The notes under the pieces: model-generated | What the model saw: only the letters and a program-made list of their open reading frames with translations | The model's database searches: none | Told to the model about the DNA's origin: nothing | Part shown: piece by piece, positions 7,772 to 15,921 of the stretch | Numbering within the stretch: the first letter of the stretch is position 1 | Layout of the letters: each line of letters opens with the position of its first letter | Program-made: the position numbers and the translations under genes | Origin: a virus | Reading direction: 5' to 3' (one strand) | DNA length: 34,853 nucleotides | IMG/VR virus record: IMGVR_UViG_3300017917_000832 | Coordinates: 1-34,853 of that record

Positions 7772-9540
7772 CGCATACGTTCAAACTCAGAATCCACTTC
7801 CATCTGTTGTGGTTGTGTTCTCATCTGGAATTGTTCAAAAGTTTGATTAACTCTTTCGATAAAGGCCTTTGCGGGTTCTATGAACTGCTCGCCGTAGTCC
7901 TTTTCAACCATGGTTAGAACTGCTGTTTCGCCTTTTGGAAACTGACCTGTTTCTTTGTCATAGTGAGACAGAATAAATTCGCCTATTGGTGTCTTTTGTT
8001 CTTTTACATCATCTTCTGGGTCTTTGCCCATGGCCTTTTTAATTGCAATATCTTTGGCCTTCATGTAATCATCTGAATCAACATCGCCGTCTTTGTCTAG
8101 GTCTTTGCCTTTTTCTTCATGCGTGTCAGCATCGCTGTTACCATAATCAGCTTCAATTTGATCCATCATACGACTGTGTATTTCTTCAAAGTCATCATCT
8201 GGATGTAGGCCCTGTTCTGCAGAAATTTCATTGTACATGTCCTGTAGAATTTTCTCTGCTTCTTTACCAAGTTTACCGTTTAATCCATCTTCAATCATAT
8301 CAAAGCCATCGTCGCCAGCTGCTGCGATTTTTCCTAGAATGTCTTCACCTTCGGAGCTAAATCCTTCAGCAAACTGACCCATTAGTCTTTCAATGCCTTG
8401 TTCTAATTCAATTTCTTCTGGTACGCAGTTAGGTACTTCTTTGCCGCCTTTTTTCTTGTGGCCGACCATCTTGTAACCCTTCCAACAAGGATCATCTGCG
8501 CCGCCTTTCATCTTGCCAGCTTCGTCAACTAGCTCGTCAGGGCCTAGAGTTTTTGCTTTTGTTACTTCGCTTACTAGTCTATAGATATATGGAAATACAT
8601 CTTTTAATTCTTCGTTAAACTGTCTAATAGTTAATTGGTCAATCCAGTTTTCTGCAATGTCATCTGGTACTTCGACGCTTGTTGGTGCTTCAAATGATTC
8701 AAATGTTTCTGTATAGTATGCTTTGCGTTGTAAGCCTTCTATTGTCTTTTTAACTGTTGTGATTCTTTCATGCACAGCATCCATATAGCCTGCTAGGCTT
8801 TCTGCCATTACAGCAGATCGTCCCATGTAATTTTTAAATTTACGTAGTTTGCTTAATTCTTCTGATAGGCTTACAATATATTTGCCGAAATCATCAAATG
8901 GTTTGCCGCCTTCGCTTACATGACGAGCCATTGCTCTAGCACCGCTGATGTGCTTGAAAGGATACTTAAAGCGTTCACCTTCTGCACTTTCAATATAGAT
9001 AGTGCCAACATTTTGTGTACGTCCTGCTGCTAGTTCGTGATTGACATTCTCTGTATGCTTGATTACTAATCTTGCATTATCAATGTTTTGATAGCTAACA
9101 CGGCTTGTACCATATAATTTTGACTCAGTCATAGTTCCTTCTCCGGGGCGATTCGCGGCTAAAAATTTGTAGTCTCTTTTATCTAAATTTGACTTATTAA
9201 TATCTCTAATATCAAAGTTTAATCTACGCTTCTTACCAAAGACTCTTAATTCTTTAAGGAAATTAAACCAACTGGTCTGCGTTATTTGATCTTCGTTTGA
9301 TATAAAATCTTTAGAATAAATTACTGTTAATGATTTCTTTTCTGGATTTGAAGGATCTTCGCTTATGTTTACACTTACTTTGCCCAGCGGACGATCGTTG
9401 TCTGTGTATTCAAAATCAAAAAAACGGGCTGCTGTAGGAATGTCTGTTACATTACCCTCAGCATCTCCTATGGTTACGTCAGAAAAACGTCCCCTAATTT
9501 TATTGAAAAGATCTTCAGCAATTTTGTCTAAATTCTGCAT
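7750..9540 (-). CDS. Conserved marine T4-like protein, virion-associated candidate
   Basis: A 596-residue protein of unknown function lying directly after gp17. The N-terminal 130 residues look globular (FFDFEYTDNDRPLGKVSVNI), residues about 220-330 are helical, and the C-terminal third is very acidic. Near residue 345 is a Cys-containing segment with DPCWKGYKMVG and EVPNCVPEE, which recurs in marine phage virion-region proteins. Near 476-488 DLDKDGDVDSDD matches a calcium EF-hand loop (D at 1, 3, 5, 9 and 12, G at 6). A late box 4 nt before the ATG predicts a near-leaderless mRNA. A head or scaffold role is inferred from position only. Confidence 0.6.
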   Translation of the reverse strand: MQNLDKIAEDLFNKIRGRFSDVTIGDAEGNVTDIPTAARFFDFEYTDNDRPLGKVSVNISEDPSNPEKKSLTVIYSKDFISNEDQITQTSWFNFLKELRVFGKKRRLNFDIRDINKSNLDKRDYKFLAANRPGEGTMTESKLYGTSRVSYQNIDNARLVIKHTENVNHELAAGRTQNVGTIYIESAEGERFKYPFKHISGARAMARHVSEGGKPFDDFGKYIVSLSEELSKLRKFKNYMGRSAVMAESLAGYMDAVHERITTVKKTIEGLQRKAYYTETFESFEAPTSVEVPDDIAENWIDQLTIRQFNEELKDVFPYIYRLVSEVTKAKTLGPDELVDEAGKMKGGADDPCWKGYKMVGHKKKGGKEVPNCVPEEIELEQGIERLMGQFAEGFSSEGEDILGKIAAAGDDGFDMIEDGLNGKLGKEAEKILQDMYNEISAEQGLHPDDDFEEIHSRMMDQIEADYGNSDADTHEEKGKDLDKDGDVDSDDYMKAKDIAIKKAMGKDPEDDVKEQKTPIGEFILSHYDKETGQFPKGETAVLTMVEKDYGEQFIEPAKAFIERVNQTFEQFQMRTQPQQMEVDSEFERMRELAGLR

Positions 9541-9544
9541 GTTG

Positions 9545-9552
9545 TATTTATG
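9545..9552 (-). promoter_or_regulatory. Late promoter box CATAAATA, near-leaderless
   Basis: CATAAATA on the minus strand ends 4 nt before the ATG at 9540 and overlaps the last bases upstream of the gp17 stop. No Shine-Dalgarno fits between box and start. Confidence 0.5.
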
Positions 9553-11133
9553 TCAATAGTTAGTACTTACGAAGATTGGCATAGGTGCTACATAATCAAG
9601 ATCTGAATCAGCTTGATTAAAGGTATTATAAATTCTAGGATCCCAATCTTTTAGCACATCCATCATTCTAATAGCTAGTAGAACAGCGGATATTAAATCG
9701 TCTGTGGCGCCTAGCTTTGCTTGATATGTAGAGCCCGCAGCAACGAATGTTTTCAGTTCACTGATCAAGGGCTTACTATTAACAGCCATCTTATCGTTTT
9801 CTACCATAGTTTTTAAACGACTACAAGCTGTGATTTTTGCAGCATGTGTGGTGTTAAATCCTTTACGGAATTTGCGCACATGTCCTTTGCGTATAGGTTC
9901 GGACACAAATAGTCCTGGTATATTGTCCTCTCCGAAGTCGTTGATAACAATGAGCGCGGCTTCACCTATTCCGTTGTTTTCTACACTCCAATAAACGCTG
10001 TTAGGTGATTTAGTTTCTTCTACAATATAAGAACAGATATCTTTTAGCACCCTTATCTGTCCAGGTATAGCTGTATTATTATGTTGCCATTCAGCTACTT
10101 GTTCATATGTTGGTAATTCTATTACCTGTATAGCAGCATAGTTGCCGCCAGTACCCATTGAAGGATCAAGTGCGACAGCATAGGTATATTGACCGGAAGG
10201 CTTTTTATACCAACGTGTTTGCCCCATATTGATAATAGGAGTCTTGCCCTCCATACCGGCTAGTTTAATACTGTTGATTAGTGTTTCGTCAAATACTAGG
10301 AATTCGCAACCATACTCACGGCGGAATCGCTCTTCACCAATGCGGCCAATTTCTTCGTCACGCCACTTATCATCTCTGTCTGGGTGTTCGCTCCAGTGTG
10401 CTGTAAATGAAAAGAATCCGTTAATGCCTAACTCTTGCTCATTACCGTGTTCGTCAAATTTCTTTTCAGCATCTTTCCAAATCTGCGCAAAAGTATCTTC
10501 GTCTGAGTTAGGTGTTGAAGTAATAATAGCCCTACCACCAGTTGCTAGTGTAGGAGAAATTGAAGTCCAAAATTCTTCTGCGATGTTAGGTGCTACGAAT
10601 GCAAACTCGTCACAGTATAGTAATGAGATAGACATACCACGACCTGTGTTGCCTGTAGTAGTAGCACTAACTATGCGACTGCCATTTTCAAATTCAATTG
10701 AGCCTTTGTTATAGTTAACGACACCTGCTCTAATATGATCAGGGCAACATTCATACACATAACGAATACGCTGCATAATTTCCTGCGCACCTGTGTACTT
10801 GTGTGCTGCGATAAGAATCGTTTGGTCGGGATGAAACATAGCATACCACACTAGATAGATTGCAGCACAGGTTGTTTTACCTGTCTGACGAGGTAGCATG
10901 TTTATGTTGAAGCGGAAATTATGATAGCTTTCTAACAATCGTTCTTGATAGTCAAAAGGCTCAAATAATAGTTTACCTTTTACAGGATGTTGTATGTATG
11001 CGAAATTTTTTGCAAAGTAAAGATAGCCCCGATCTGGATCCATGCATTGTAGCAGATCCTGGATCTGTGCCTCTGTATACGTGTCTTTGGTATTAGCCTT
11101 TTTGGTTAATACGCCATCTAAACTTTTTGCCAT
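9553..11133 (-). CDS. 17: gp17 terminase large subunit
   Basis: A 526-residue packaging motor (T4 gp17: 610). Walker A is PRQTGKTT (81-88) and Walker B with catalytic Glu is LLYCDEFAF (D175, E176). The coupling-motif region is AIITSTPNS. The C-terminal RNase H-fold nuclease carries YAVALDPSMGTGG near residue 320, WSVENNGIGEA as its second acidic site, and GATDDLISA as the third. It translocates DNA into the prohead and cuts concatemers, working with gp16, encoded three genes upstream. It has its own leaderless-type late promoter, insulated from the upstream gene by a strong terminator. Confidence 0.95.
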   Translation of the reverse strand: MAKSLDGVLTKKANTKDTYTEAQIQDLLQCMDPDRGYLYFAKNFAYIQHPVKGKLLFEPFDYQERLLESYHNFRFNINMLPRQTGKTTCAAIYLVWYAMFHPDQTILIAAHKYTGAQEIMQRIRYVYECCPDHIRAGVVNYNKGSIEFENGSRIVSATTTGNTGRGMSISLLYCDEFAFVAPNIAEEFWTSISPTLATGGRAIITSTPNSDEDTFAQIWKDAEKKFDEHGNEQELGINGFFSFTAHWSEHPDRDDKWRDEEIGRIGEERFRREYGCEFLVFDETLINSIKLAGMEGKTPIINMGQTRWYKKPSGQYTYAVALDPSMGTGGNYAAIQVIELPTYEQVAEWQHNNTAIPGQIRVLKDICSYIVEETKSPNSVYWSVENNGIGEAALIVINDFGEDNIPGLFVSEPIRKGHVRKFRKGFNTTHAAKITACSRLKTMVENDKMAVNSKPLISELKTFVAAGSTYQAKLGATDDLISAVLLAIRMMDVLKDWDPRIYNTFNQADSDLDYVAPMPIFVSTNY

Positions 11134-11138
11134 ACTAT

Positions 11139-11146
11139 TATTTACT
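11139..11146 (-). promoter_or_regulatory. Late promoter box AGTAAATA of gp17, leaderless
   Basis: AGTAAATA on the minus strand ends 5 nt before the gp17 ATG (11133). With T4 geometry the transcript starts on the A of the start codon. The box begins immediately after the U tract of the upstream terminator. Confidence 0.5.
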
Positions 11147-11151
11147 CAAAA

Positions 11152-11175
11152 AAATAGGGCCTCACGGCCCTATTT
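11152..11175 (-). terminator. Strong intrinsic terminator upstream of gp17
   Basis: AAATAGGGCC (11152-11161) pairs perfectly with GGCCCTATTT (11166-11175) over a 4-nt loop. On the minus strand it runs straight into a stretch of T residues, giving a textbook rho-independent terminator after the 243-aa gene. Confidence 0.85.
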
Positions 11176-11193
11176 GAGCAGGCATATAAGCCC

Positions 11194-11925
11194 TTATTCC
11201 TTTGCAGGACCCTTTTTCTTCTTATCAGCAACAGCCTTCTTCATTGGCTCTTTCTTGTTGCCGTCTTTGTCCATGTCTAAGAAATCTGGCTTTGCTTTCT
11301 TTTCAGCTAGTGCTTTAACTAGGCGCTGTTTAATTGTTTCAACTGCCATAGCATTGTCGCCGTCTTGTGCCTTCTTAAACATCTTCTTTTCACGGTTAAT
11401 GCCACCGCTTAGATCTTTAATCATTGTGTTGTGATCAGCATACTGTTCGTCGCCTTCAACACCTTCCGGAGAATTATCCCATTCTTCGATGTCACTTGCT
11501 ATTGAAGAATCCTTAACTCTAATATCCGAAGGATGCTTTTCGTGATGTAGGTCATCGCCGCCGGACATTAGTTCTTCAGTATCCATGTATGCTTCGTCTG
11601 GACGATTATCTGCACCTTCACCAGGAATCATTGGCTCGTCAACTATATCGCGAAACTTTTCTATATCCATACGCATTGGCATCATTGCAGGAGACACTGG
11701 GCCTGCATCTTGTAGACCAGCATTCTTCATCAATGAAATTAAGTCAGCAACATGATCCATGCCACTAGCATTTAATGTAATGCTCATTGTTACTGGATTG
11801 CCTACTGGCTCGTTCATTGGGGGCATTCCCATGCCGCATTCTGCTACAGTTGATTCATTTAACTGCTTCGTAGATTTTCCATTTTCGATGTCAGTCATGC
11901 GCTGAATCATATCTTTCATATTCAT
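11194..11925 (-). CDS. Conserved acidic/basic marine phage protein
   Basis: A 243-residue protein starting at the ATG at 11925, chosen because AGGAGA lies 6 nt upstream (11932-11937); the frame extends further without a better start. It is Met-rich at the N-terminus (ECGMGMPPMNEP), acidic in the middle, and ends in a Lys-rich tail (KKAVADKKKKGPAKE). FLDMDKDGNKKEPMKKA resembles a degenerate calcium loop and recurs in marine T4-like phages. A strong terminator follows. Lying between gp16 and gp17 it may be virion- or packaging-associated, but function is not recognised. Confidence 0.6.
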   Translation of the reverse strand: MNMKDMIQRMTDIENGKSTKQLNESTVAECGMGMPPMNEPVGNPVTMSITLNASGMDHVADLISLMKNAGLQDAGPVSPAMMPMRMDIEKFRDIVDEPMIPGEGADNRPDEAYMDTEELMSGGDDLHHEKHPSDIRVKDSSIASDIEEWDNSPEGVEGDEQYADHNTMIKDLSGGINREKKMFKKAQDGDNAMAVETIKQRLVKALAEKKAKPDFLDMDKDGNKKEPMKKAVADKKKKGPAKE

Positions 11926-11926
11926 A

Positions 11927-12421
11927 TTATTTCTCCTGTGTAGAATCAGCACGTTCTTTGCGGGCCTTTTCTAGTTCCTTTAGTAAATCCATCACGCGAT
12001 TGTTGCCCACTTTATCTTGAGCACTTTCGCCGCCTAGATCTTCTTTAGTAAGAATAGGCTCGTATACTTCGTTCTCTTTTACATTGAGCTGCTGCTCGAC
12101 AGGCTCGTTTGCGCCTCTAACAATAACATTTGCTCTGTTTAATGTACAACACTGGCTTACATATTCTGCTAATACCTGTGATGTTGTGGGATAATTTAAT
12201 TCTACTTCGAAATATGTTACTTCGGTGTTTTGAAGATTTGGAAAATCTAATGGGCGTTCCTGTATAGGGGTTTTCTTGCCCTTGGTCATCTTTGCTACGC
12301 TGTATTTTTGTAGTGCAGATTCGAGATGATCTGCAAATCCTTCTGGTAGCGGACCTGCAACTCCAACCTTAAACGGGTAGACTTTTTTAGATTCTTGTAA
12401 AACTTCTGTAAATGATCTCAT
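11927..12421 (-). CDS. Conserved marine T4-like protein, function unknown
   Basis: A 164-residue protein between gp16 and the 243-aa gene. The N-terminus MRSFTEVLQESKKVYPFKVG is followed by an alpha-beta core, with LNYPTTSQVLAEYVSQCC in the middle and a charged helical C-terminus. Such proteins occur in the structural regions of cyanophages and pelagiphages. A late box lies 27 nt upstream, and AGGAT is the likely ribosome site. No enzyme motif or membrane segment is seen. Confidence 0.6.
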   Translation of the reverse strand: MRSFTEVLQESKKVYPFKVGVAGPLPEGFADHLESALQKYSVAKMTKGKKTPIQERPLDFPNLQNTEVTYFEVELNYPTTSQVLAEYVSQCCTLNRANVIVRGANEPVEQQLNVKENEVYEPILTKEDLGGESAQDKVGNNRVMDLLKELEKARKERADSTQEK

Positions 12422-12447
12422 TGCGCAATGATCCTATATCTTATGTA

Positions 12448-12951
12448 TTATTTATCTTTGTTCATGCCTTTAAGGCGCTCAATTAAACTGTTGCGATCTG
12501 TTACTACATAACCTTCACCGTTGATAATTCCGTTAGGTGAATCATTATCTTCTTTATCCAATTTTTCTTTCTTAAGCTGTAATTCAACCATTTTGAGCTT
12601 TTTATCTAACTTAGCAACTTTAGCATCTAGGCTAGTCTTGAGCATATTACCCGCAACTTCAAACACGCGGCCAGCATAGCGTCCTTCAACATTCATGCCT
12701 AGGTCCATTAGATCTTCGTAGGCCTGCATAGCTTTATTAGCTACTTCATTTAGCTCAGTATCTGCTAGTTCACCTAGCCCCTTTACCTGCGGTAGCGCAG
12801 CAGAAATCTTGTCAAATTCTGCTATATCACGAAACGTTTTTTCTTGTTCTTCTATTTCGTAGCGTTTTTGCTCTTTTTCTTGCTTCTCAGCTTTTTTAAT
12901 AATCTCTTTGCTGTCTGGCAAGTTGAGCAAATCTTCTAATTTTTTAGTCAT
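12448..12951 (-). CDS. 16: gp16-like terminase small subunit
   Basis: A 167-residue, highly helical and charged protein (T4 gp16: 164). The core AYEDLMDLGMNVEGRYAGRV, followed by FEVAGNMLKTSLDAK and LDKKLKMVELQLKKEK, fits the gp16 coiled-coil oligomerisation region as I know it from cyanophage homologues. It recognises phage DNA and stimulates gp17 ATPase. It is three genes upstream of gp17, between gp4 and a conserved protein. Its own late box overlaps the stop of gp4. Assignment is by pattern memory, not alignment. Confidence 0.7.
   Translation of the reverse strand: MTKKLEDLLNLPDSKEIIKKAEKQEKEQKRYEIEEQEKTFRDIAEFDKISAALPQVKGLGELADTELNEVANKAMQAYEDLMDLGMNVEGRYAGRVFEVAGNMLKTSLDAKVAKLDKKLKMVELQLKKEKLDKEDNDSPNGIINGEGYVVTDRNSLIERLKGMNKDK
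12449..12456 (-). promoter_or_regulatory. Late promoter box GATAAATA
   Basis: GATAAATA on the minus strand overlaps the gp16 stop codon, 27 nt before the ATG at 12421. It gives a short leader of about 22 nt with AGGAT. Confidence 0.55.
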
Positions 12952-12977
12952 AGTTACTTTCCATTAACTGCTACTAT

Positions 12978-12985
12978 TATTTATC
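12978..12985 (-). promoter_or_regulatory. Late promoter box GATAAATA of gp16
   Basis: GATAAATA on the minus strand overlaps the gp4 stop codon and lies 26 nt before the gp16 ATG. A weak GGAAAG sits between. Confidence 0.55.
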
Positions 12986-13418
12986 GTTTTCTGCCAGTAT
13001 GGAATATATCGTGTTCGTTGACTACTCTAAATACTATGCCCTGCTGTTTGCACCAAGCTCTAGCTGCTTCCCATTTGGCTTGATTAACTATCCAACTGGC
13101 TTGATTATGTCGACTGCGTCCTAGCTTTTCCTTGATAGTTTGATTTTCAGGTTTTACTTCAATAACTTCAACACGTTTTTGTCCTCCTTTATCTGCATAG
13201 ACGATAAAGAAATCAGGAACGTATATAGTTTGCTTACCTGTTAGGGGATTTCTATAAGGTATTTTTACTGCTTCACTTGCCCAATTGGATATTGCAGGAT
13301 GTTCATCGCAAAAGCGCATAAATGCAAATTCCCACCCTGAACGATATGTAGGAGTTCTGTTTCCTATATATTTTCCTGGATTTTTGAGATTGTACTTTCC
13401 TTGAGCAAAGTGAGCCAT
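12981..13418 (-). CDS. 4: gp4 head completion nuclease-like protein
   Basis: A 145-residue homologue of T4 gp4 (150 residues), a head completion protein with a TnsA/PD-(D/E)xK nuclease fold. Visible residues are E30, D69 in YVPDFFIVY, and E87-x-K89 in VEVIEVKPE. T4 gp4 acts on packaged heads, probably trimming DNA before tail joining. The ATG at 13418 is preferred; the upstream TTG at 13427 would overlap the previous stop codon. It forms a tight row with the 123-aa and 429-aa genes. Confidence 0.85.
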   Translation of the reverse strand: MAHFAQGKYNLKNPGKYIGNRTPTYRSGWEFAFMRFCDEHPAISNWASEAVKIPYRNPLTGKQTIYVPDFFIVYADKGGQKRVEVIEVKPENQTIKEKLGRSRHNQASWIVNQAKWEAARAWCKQQGIVFRVVNEHDIFHTGRKR

Positions 13419-13419
13419 C

Positions 13420-13791
13420 TTAAACAATTATGTTGCGTTGTTCGCTTAGGTTAGGAACAGATATTTTATAACCAATAGTACTGCATGAGGATCTATTGAG
13501 ATTAAGTATTTGTGCAATTACGTTGCTTAGTTGTACATCATTGATACCTTTTAGTGTATCTAATAATTCGAAAGAGGGAATTTTGTCTATGCCTGCTTGT
13601 TGTAAAATTATAGCGGCAGTGTTAACAGCAGCGACTTGATCGAAACCTCTTTTTTGAAAATAACCAATAACAGCATCAACTTCTGAAGCGGAATAATAAA
13701 TTTCTTGATTATAATATCTGTTAAGAAGTTTACTTGTATCGTTAGATTTATCAACTTTCTTTTCGGTTGGTATCGATGATGTAGCTGCCAT
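13420..13791 (-). CDS. Conserved small virion-region protein
   Basis: A 123-residue protein, 3 nt after the stop of the tube-like protein and 1 nt before gp4. It has a polar N-terminus, a helical middle with IYYSASEVDAVIGYFQKRGF and a C-terminus NLSEQRNIIV. AAGGAT lies before its ATG. It resembles no family I can name; position suggests a tail or head-tail accessory role. Confidence 0.6.
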   Translation of the reverse strand: MAATSSIPTEKKVDKSNDTSKLLNRYYNQEIYYSASEVDAVIGYFQKRGFDQVAAVNTAAIILQQAGIDKIPSFELLDTLKGINDVQLSNVIAQILNLNRSSCSTIGYKISVPNLSEQRNIIV

Positions 13792-13794
13792 AGA

Positions 13795-15084
13795 TTATCC
13801 TTGATTTTTTGCAATAGCATCTGAAGCTATTTGTGCTATTTTTCTATCCCCAGATGCTGCTCTATTAATTATATCGTTCTCAATAGCAGTCTGTTGTTCT
13901 TTGGGTAGAGTTTTAAATGTTCCAAAATTTCTACTGTTCCAATTAGGGCCATAAGCACCTGTTGCTAATGTTTTAGTTACTGTAGCATCTAGTGCTTTTC
14001 TATTAGATGTTAAACCTGATCGTATTCCGTCACTGTTAATAGTTTTACTTTGAGAGATAGTTAACGGTCTTGGTGCGCCACCTGTATCTCTCTGAGTAGC
14101 TCCTCTTGATGAAGGGAATATAATTTGCCCTAGTCTATTCAGCTGTCTGCCTTCTCTGCTAGTGTTTAGAATAGAAGTAAGTATTCCGCGAGGATCTTTT
14201 CTTCCTGTTGCTAAATTTCTAAATATAGAACCAATAGTATTAAGTCCAGTATTATCATACTTGTCAAATTGAGGAATTACTACTGGTTCTATTTGTCTAC
14301 CAACTCCGGCAATTTCAACACCACTAAATGCCTCTTGTGTATTCAATGGACTGTGTACTTGGTCGTATCTTGTTTCGATATCAGTAAATCCTACAGGCTC
14401 GTTACCACCGCGTATTTCACCGGTGTTATACAGTACACCTTCGTAACCCACAGTCATACTATTTTCCATAATACCTTGTCCGTCACTGTATTCCATATCG
14501 TCGTGACCCCAGGCTGTTAGAATAGGATTAATTAAAGTATAACTAAACCATTTATGTCTTGACAATTGATATATTCTAATATGGGAGAAGAAAGGTCCAT
14601 TTGTACCATTGTCTAAACCGTATCTAGGAACTTGATTAGTAAATTTATCTCTAGCACCAAAATCTAAAGGACGACCTCTATCATTCTTGTGACCATCCTT
14701 TGAATAATATTTGTAGTATTCTTCGAGCATAGCTCTAGTAAGACCGGTATTATCATCATGCAGTTTAATACTGATGTCATCATAGTCTATCTTTGTTTGA
14801 ACACGCTTTTTTCTATTATATTGATTTTTAGTTTCAACTGTTGCTCTAAACTTTGGAAGTTCTACGCTTTTAACTAATACTCCTAGTTCTTTTCTATATG
14901 CACTACTGTTAGCAATTTTATCTAAAGGCGCTGAATACTCAAAAACTACGTGATATAAGAATTTAGTTTTAGGCCCTAGAGCATGGCCGTGTTCAGTGAA
15001 CAACTGAAGAGCGTGTCGTGCATCGCGTAGATGCAGTTCACTATCAGTGTTAATTAAATAGAGGTCTTGAGTATTAATTCCCAT
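13795..15084 (-). CDS. Tail-tube-fold protein, baseplate/tube cap candidate (gp48/gp54-like)
   Basis: A 429-residue protein next to gp19. The first 170 residues resemble an elaborated tail-tube domain: KTKFLYHVVFEYSA, then LVKSVELPKFRATVETKNQ, then IDYDDISIKLHDDNTGLTRA. This strand order matches gp19 tube subunits. The remaining 250 residues are Gly/Asn/Thr-rich and end in a helix. T4 gp48 and gp54 sit on the baseplate and start the tube, and both carry tube-like domains; this protein could fill one such role. Its late promoter is leaderless-type and a terminator separates it from gp19. Confidence 0.55.
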   Translation of the reverse strand: MGINTQDLYLINTDSELHLRDARHALQLFTEHGHALGPKTKFLYHVVFEYSAPLDKIANSSAYRKELGVLVKSVELPKFRATVETKNQYNRKKRVQTKIDYDDISIKLHDDNTGLTRAMLEEYYKYYSKDGHKNDRGRPLDFGARDKFTNQVPRYGLDNGTNGPFFSHIRIYQLSRHKWFSYTLINPILTAWGHDDMEYSDGQGIMENSMTVGYEGVLYNTGEIRGGNEPVGFTDIETRYDQVHSPLNTQEAFSGVEIAGVGRQIEPVVIPQFDKYDNTGLNTIGSIFRNLATGRKDPRGILTSILNTSREGRQLNRLGQIIFPSSRGATQRDTGGAPRPLTISQSKTINSDGIRSGLTSNRKALDATVTKTLATGAYGPNWNSRNFGTFKTLPKEQQTAIENDIINRAASGDRKIAQIASDAIAKNQG

Positions 15085-15089
15085 ACAAA

Positions 15090-15097
15090 TATTTATC
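15090..15097 (-). promoter_or_regulatory. Late promoter box GATAAATA, leaderless
   Basis: GATAAATA on the minus strand ends 5 nt before the ATG at 15084, placing the start point on the A of the initiation codon. Confidence 0.6.
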
Positions 15098-15126
15098 CAA
15101 TGATAAAAAGTGGGTAGATAATAAAA

Positions 15127-15153
15127 AAGCGAGAACTAAAATAGTTCTCGCTT
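15127..15153 (-). terminator. Intrinsic terminator after gp19
   Basis: AAGCGAGAACTA (15127-15138) pairs perfectly with TAGTTCTCGCTT (15142-15153) over a 3-nt loop. On the minus strand it is followed by a T tract. It lies about 30 nt after the gp19 stop. Confidence 0.9.
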
Positions 15154-15183
15154 CTTATTCGAATGCCAACAGTTAGTAGTTTA

Positions 15184-15855
15184 TTAGATACTACCTGCGT
15201 TAGTACCACCAGTAACCTGTGTACCACCGTCAGCGTCTTGTGTAGCTCTTGTTGTAATTTCACCAACACCAACTGTATCAGCACCTTCTGCACCGTACTG
15301 AATAGCGTTATCATAACGGATTGTTAGTGTTACTGTTACAGGATCGTTAGTTGCGTATGCTAGAGTGTTGTAGTTTACGCTTTCTAGGTAACAACCAACT
15401 AAATGGAATCTATCTAGAACTGCTGCACCACCTGCATTACCATTACCACCGTCTAGTATTTCAATGCGTGTTTGGAACTTGTAAGTACCACCTGCAACTG
15501 CTGATGACTGCTCAAAGAAATCAAACTGTCTTTGTAGCTGCTGACCAACAATCTTTTGAACGTTGTTGTTAGCATCTTCACGTAGTGTAAGTGTAATTGG
15601 TTCCCATGTATGCTTACCAGCTAGAAATGATCTGCTGTTATAAGCATCAATAGTAATCTGTTCAAATGATAGGTTTGGACGAGTTACGTCTACTACCTGT
15701 CTTGAAATTTCTCTGACCCCATCTGGGCCACCTGTTGTACCAAAACCGTCCAATAGCACTCTGAAGCGATATTGTAGCTTTGGCATTAAAAGCGAACTGT
15801 TAGAACCTGATCCTGAAGTTGGGATCGAAATGTTCTGTAGTGTTGTTATTGGCAT
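15184..15855 (-). CDS. 19: gp19 tail tube protein
   Basis: A 223-residue tail tube subunit (T4: 163). Core features are MPKLQYRFRVLLDGF, the strand RPNLSFEQITIDAYNSRSFL, and HTWEPITLTLREDANN, the usual tube-protein WEPI motif. The C-terminus carries a Gly/Thr-rich extension (residues about 195-223) absent from T4. It polymerises as hexameric rings inside the gp18 sheath. It has an AGGAGA site (15863-15868), a late box and its own flanking terminators, as expected for a high-copy protein. Confidence 0.92.
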   Translation of the reverse strand: MPITTLQNISIPTSGSGSNSSLLMPKLQYRFRVLLDGFGTTGGPDGVREISRQVVDVTRPNLSFEQITIDAYNSRSFLAGKHTWEPITLTLREDANNNVQKIVGQQLQRQFDFFEQSSAVAGGTYKFQTRIEILDGGNGNAGGAAVLDRFHLVGCYLESVNYNTLAYATNDPVTVTLTIRYDNAIQYGAEGADTVGVGEITTRATQDADGGTQVTGGTNAGSI

Positions 15856-15878
15856 TCTGTAATCTCCTAATACATGTG

Positions 15879-15886
15879 TATTTATC
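15879..15886 (-). promoter_or_regulatory. Late promoter box GATAAATA of gp19
   Basis: GATAAATA on the minus strand lies 23 nt before the gp19 ATG, with AGGAGA between, so this late mRNA has a normal leader. Confidence 0.65.
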
Positions 15887-15892
15887 TATAAT

Positions 15893-15914
15893 GGCCCCCC
15901 ATTTCTGAGGGGCC
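15893..15914 (-). terminator. GC-rich hairpin between gp18 and gp19
   Basis: GGCCCC (15893-15898) pairs with GGGGCC (15909-15914) over a 10-nt loop, just after the gp18 stop. The minus-strand 3' flank (ATTATAG) is only weakly U-rich, so termination may be partial. Confidence 0.6.
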
Positions 15915-15921
15915 TTTTATA

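Noticed and set aside
10229-10714. Plus-strand open frame of 161 codons inside gp17
   Set aside because: Antisense shadow of a strongly conserved gene, Ser/Pro-rich, with no start signals.
13608-13820. Open frame of 70 codons on the minus strand inside the 123-aa gene
   Set aside because: It lies out of frame over the start of the better-supported 123-aa gene, has no ribosome site and low-complexity composition.
15093-15314. Open frame of 73 codons after gp19
   Set aside because: It overlaps the gp19 3' end in another frame and runs through the terminator at 15127-15153; Leu/Val-rich shadow product.
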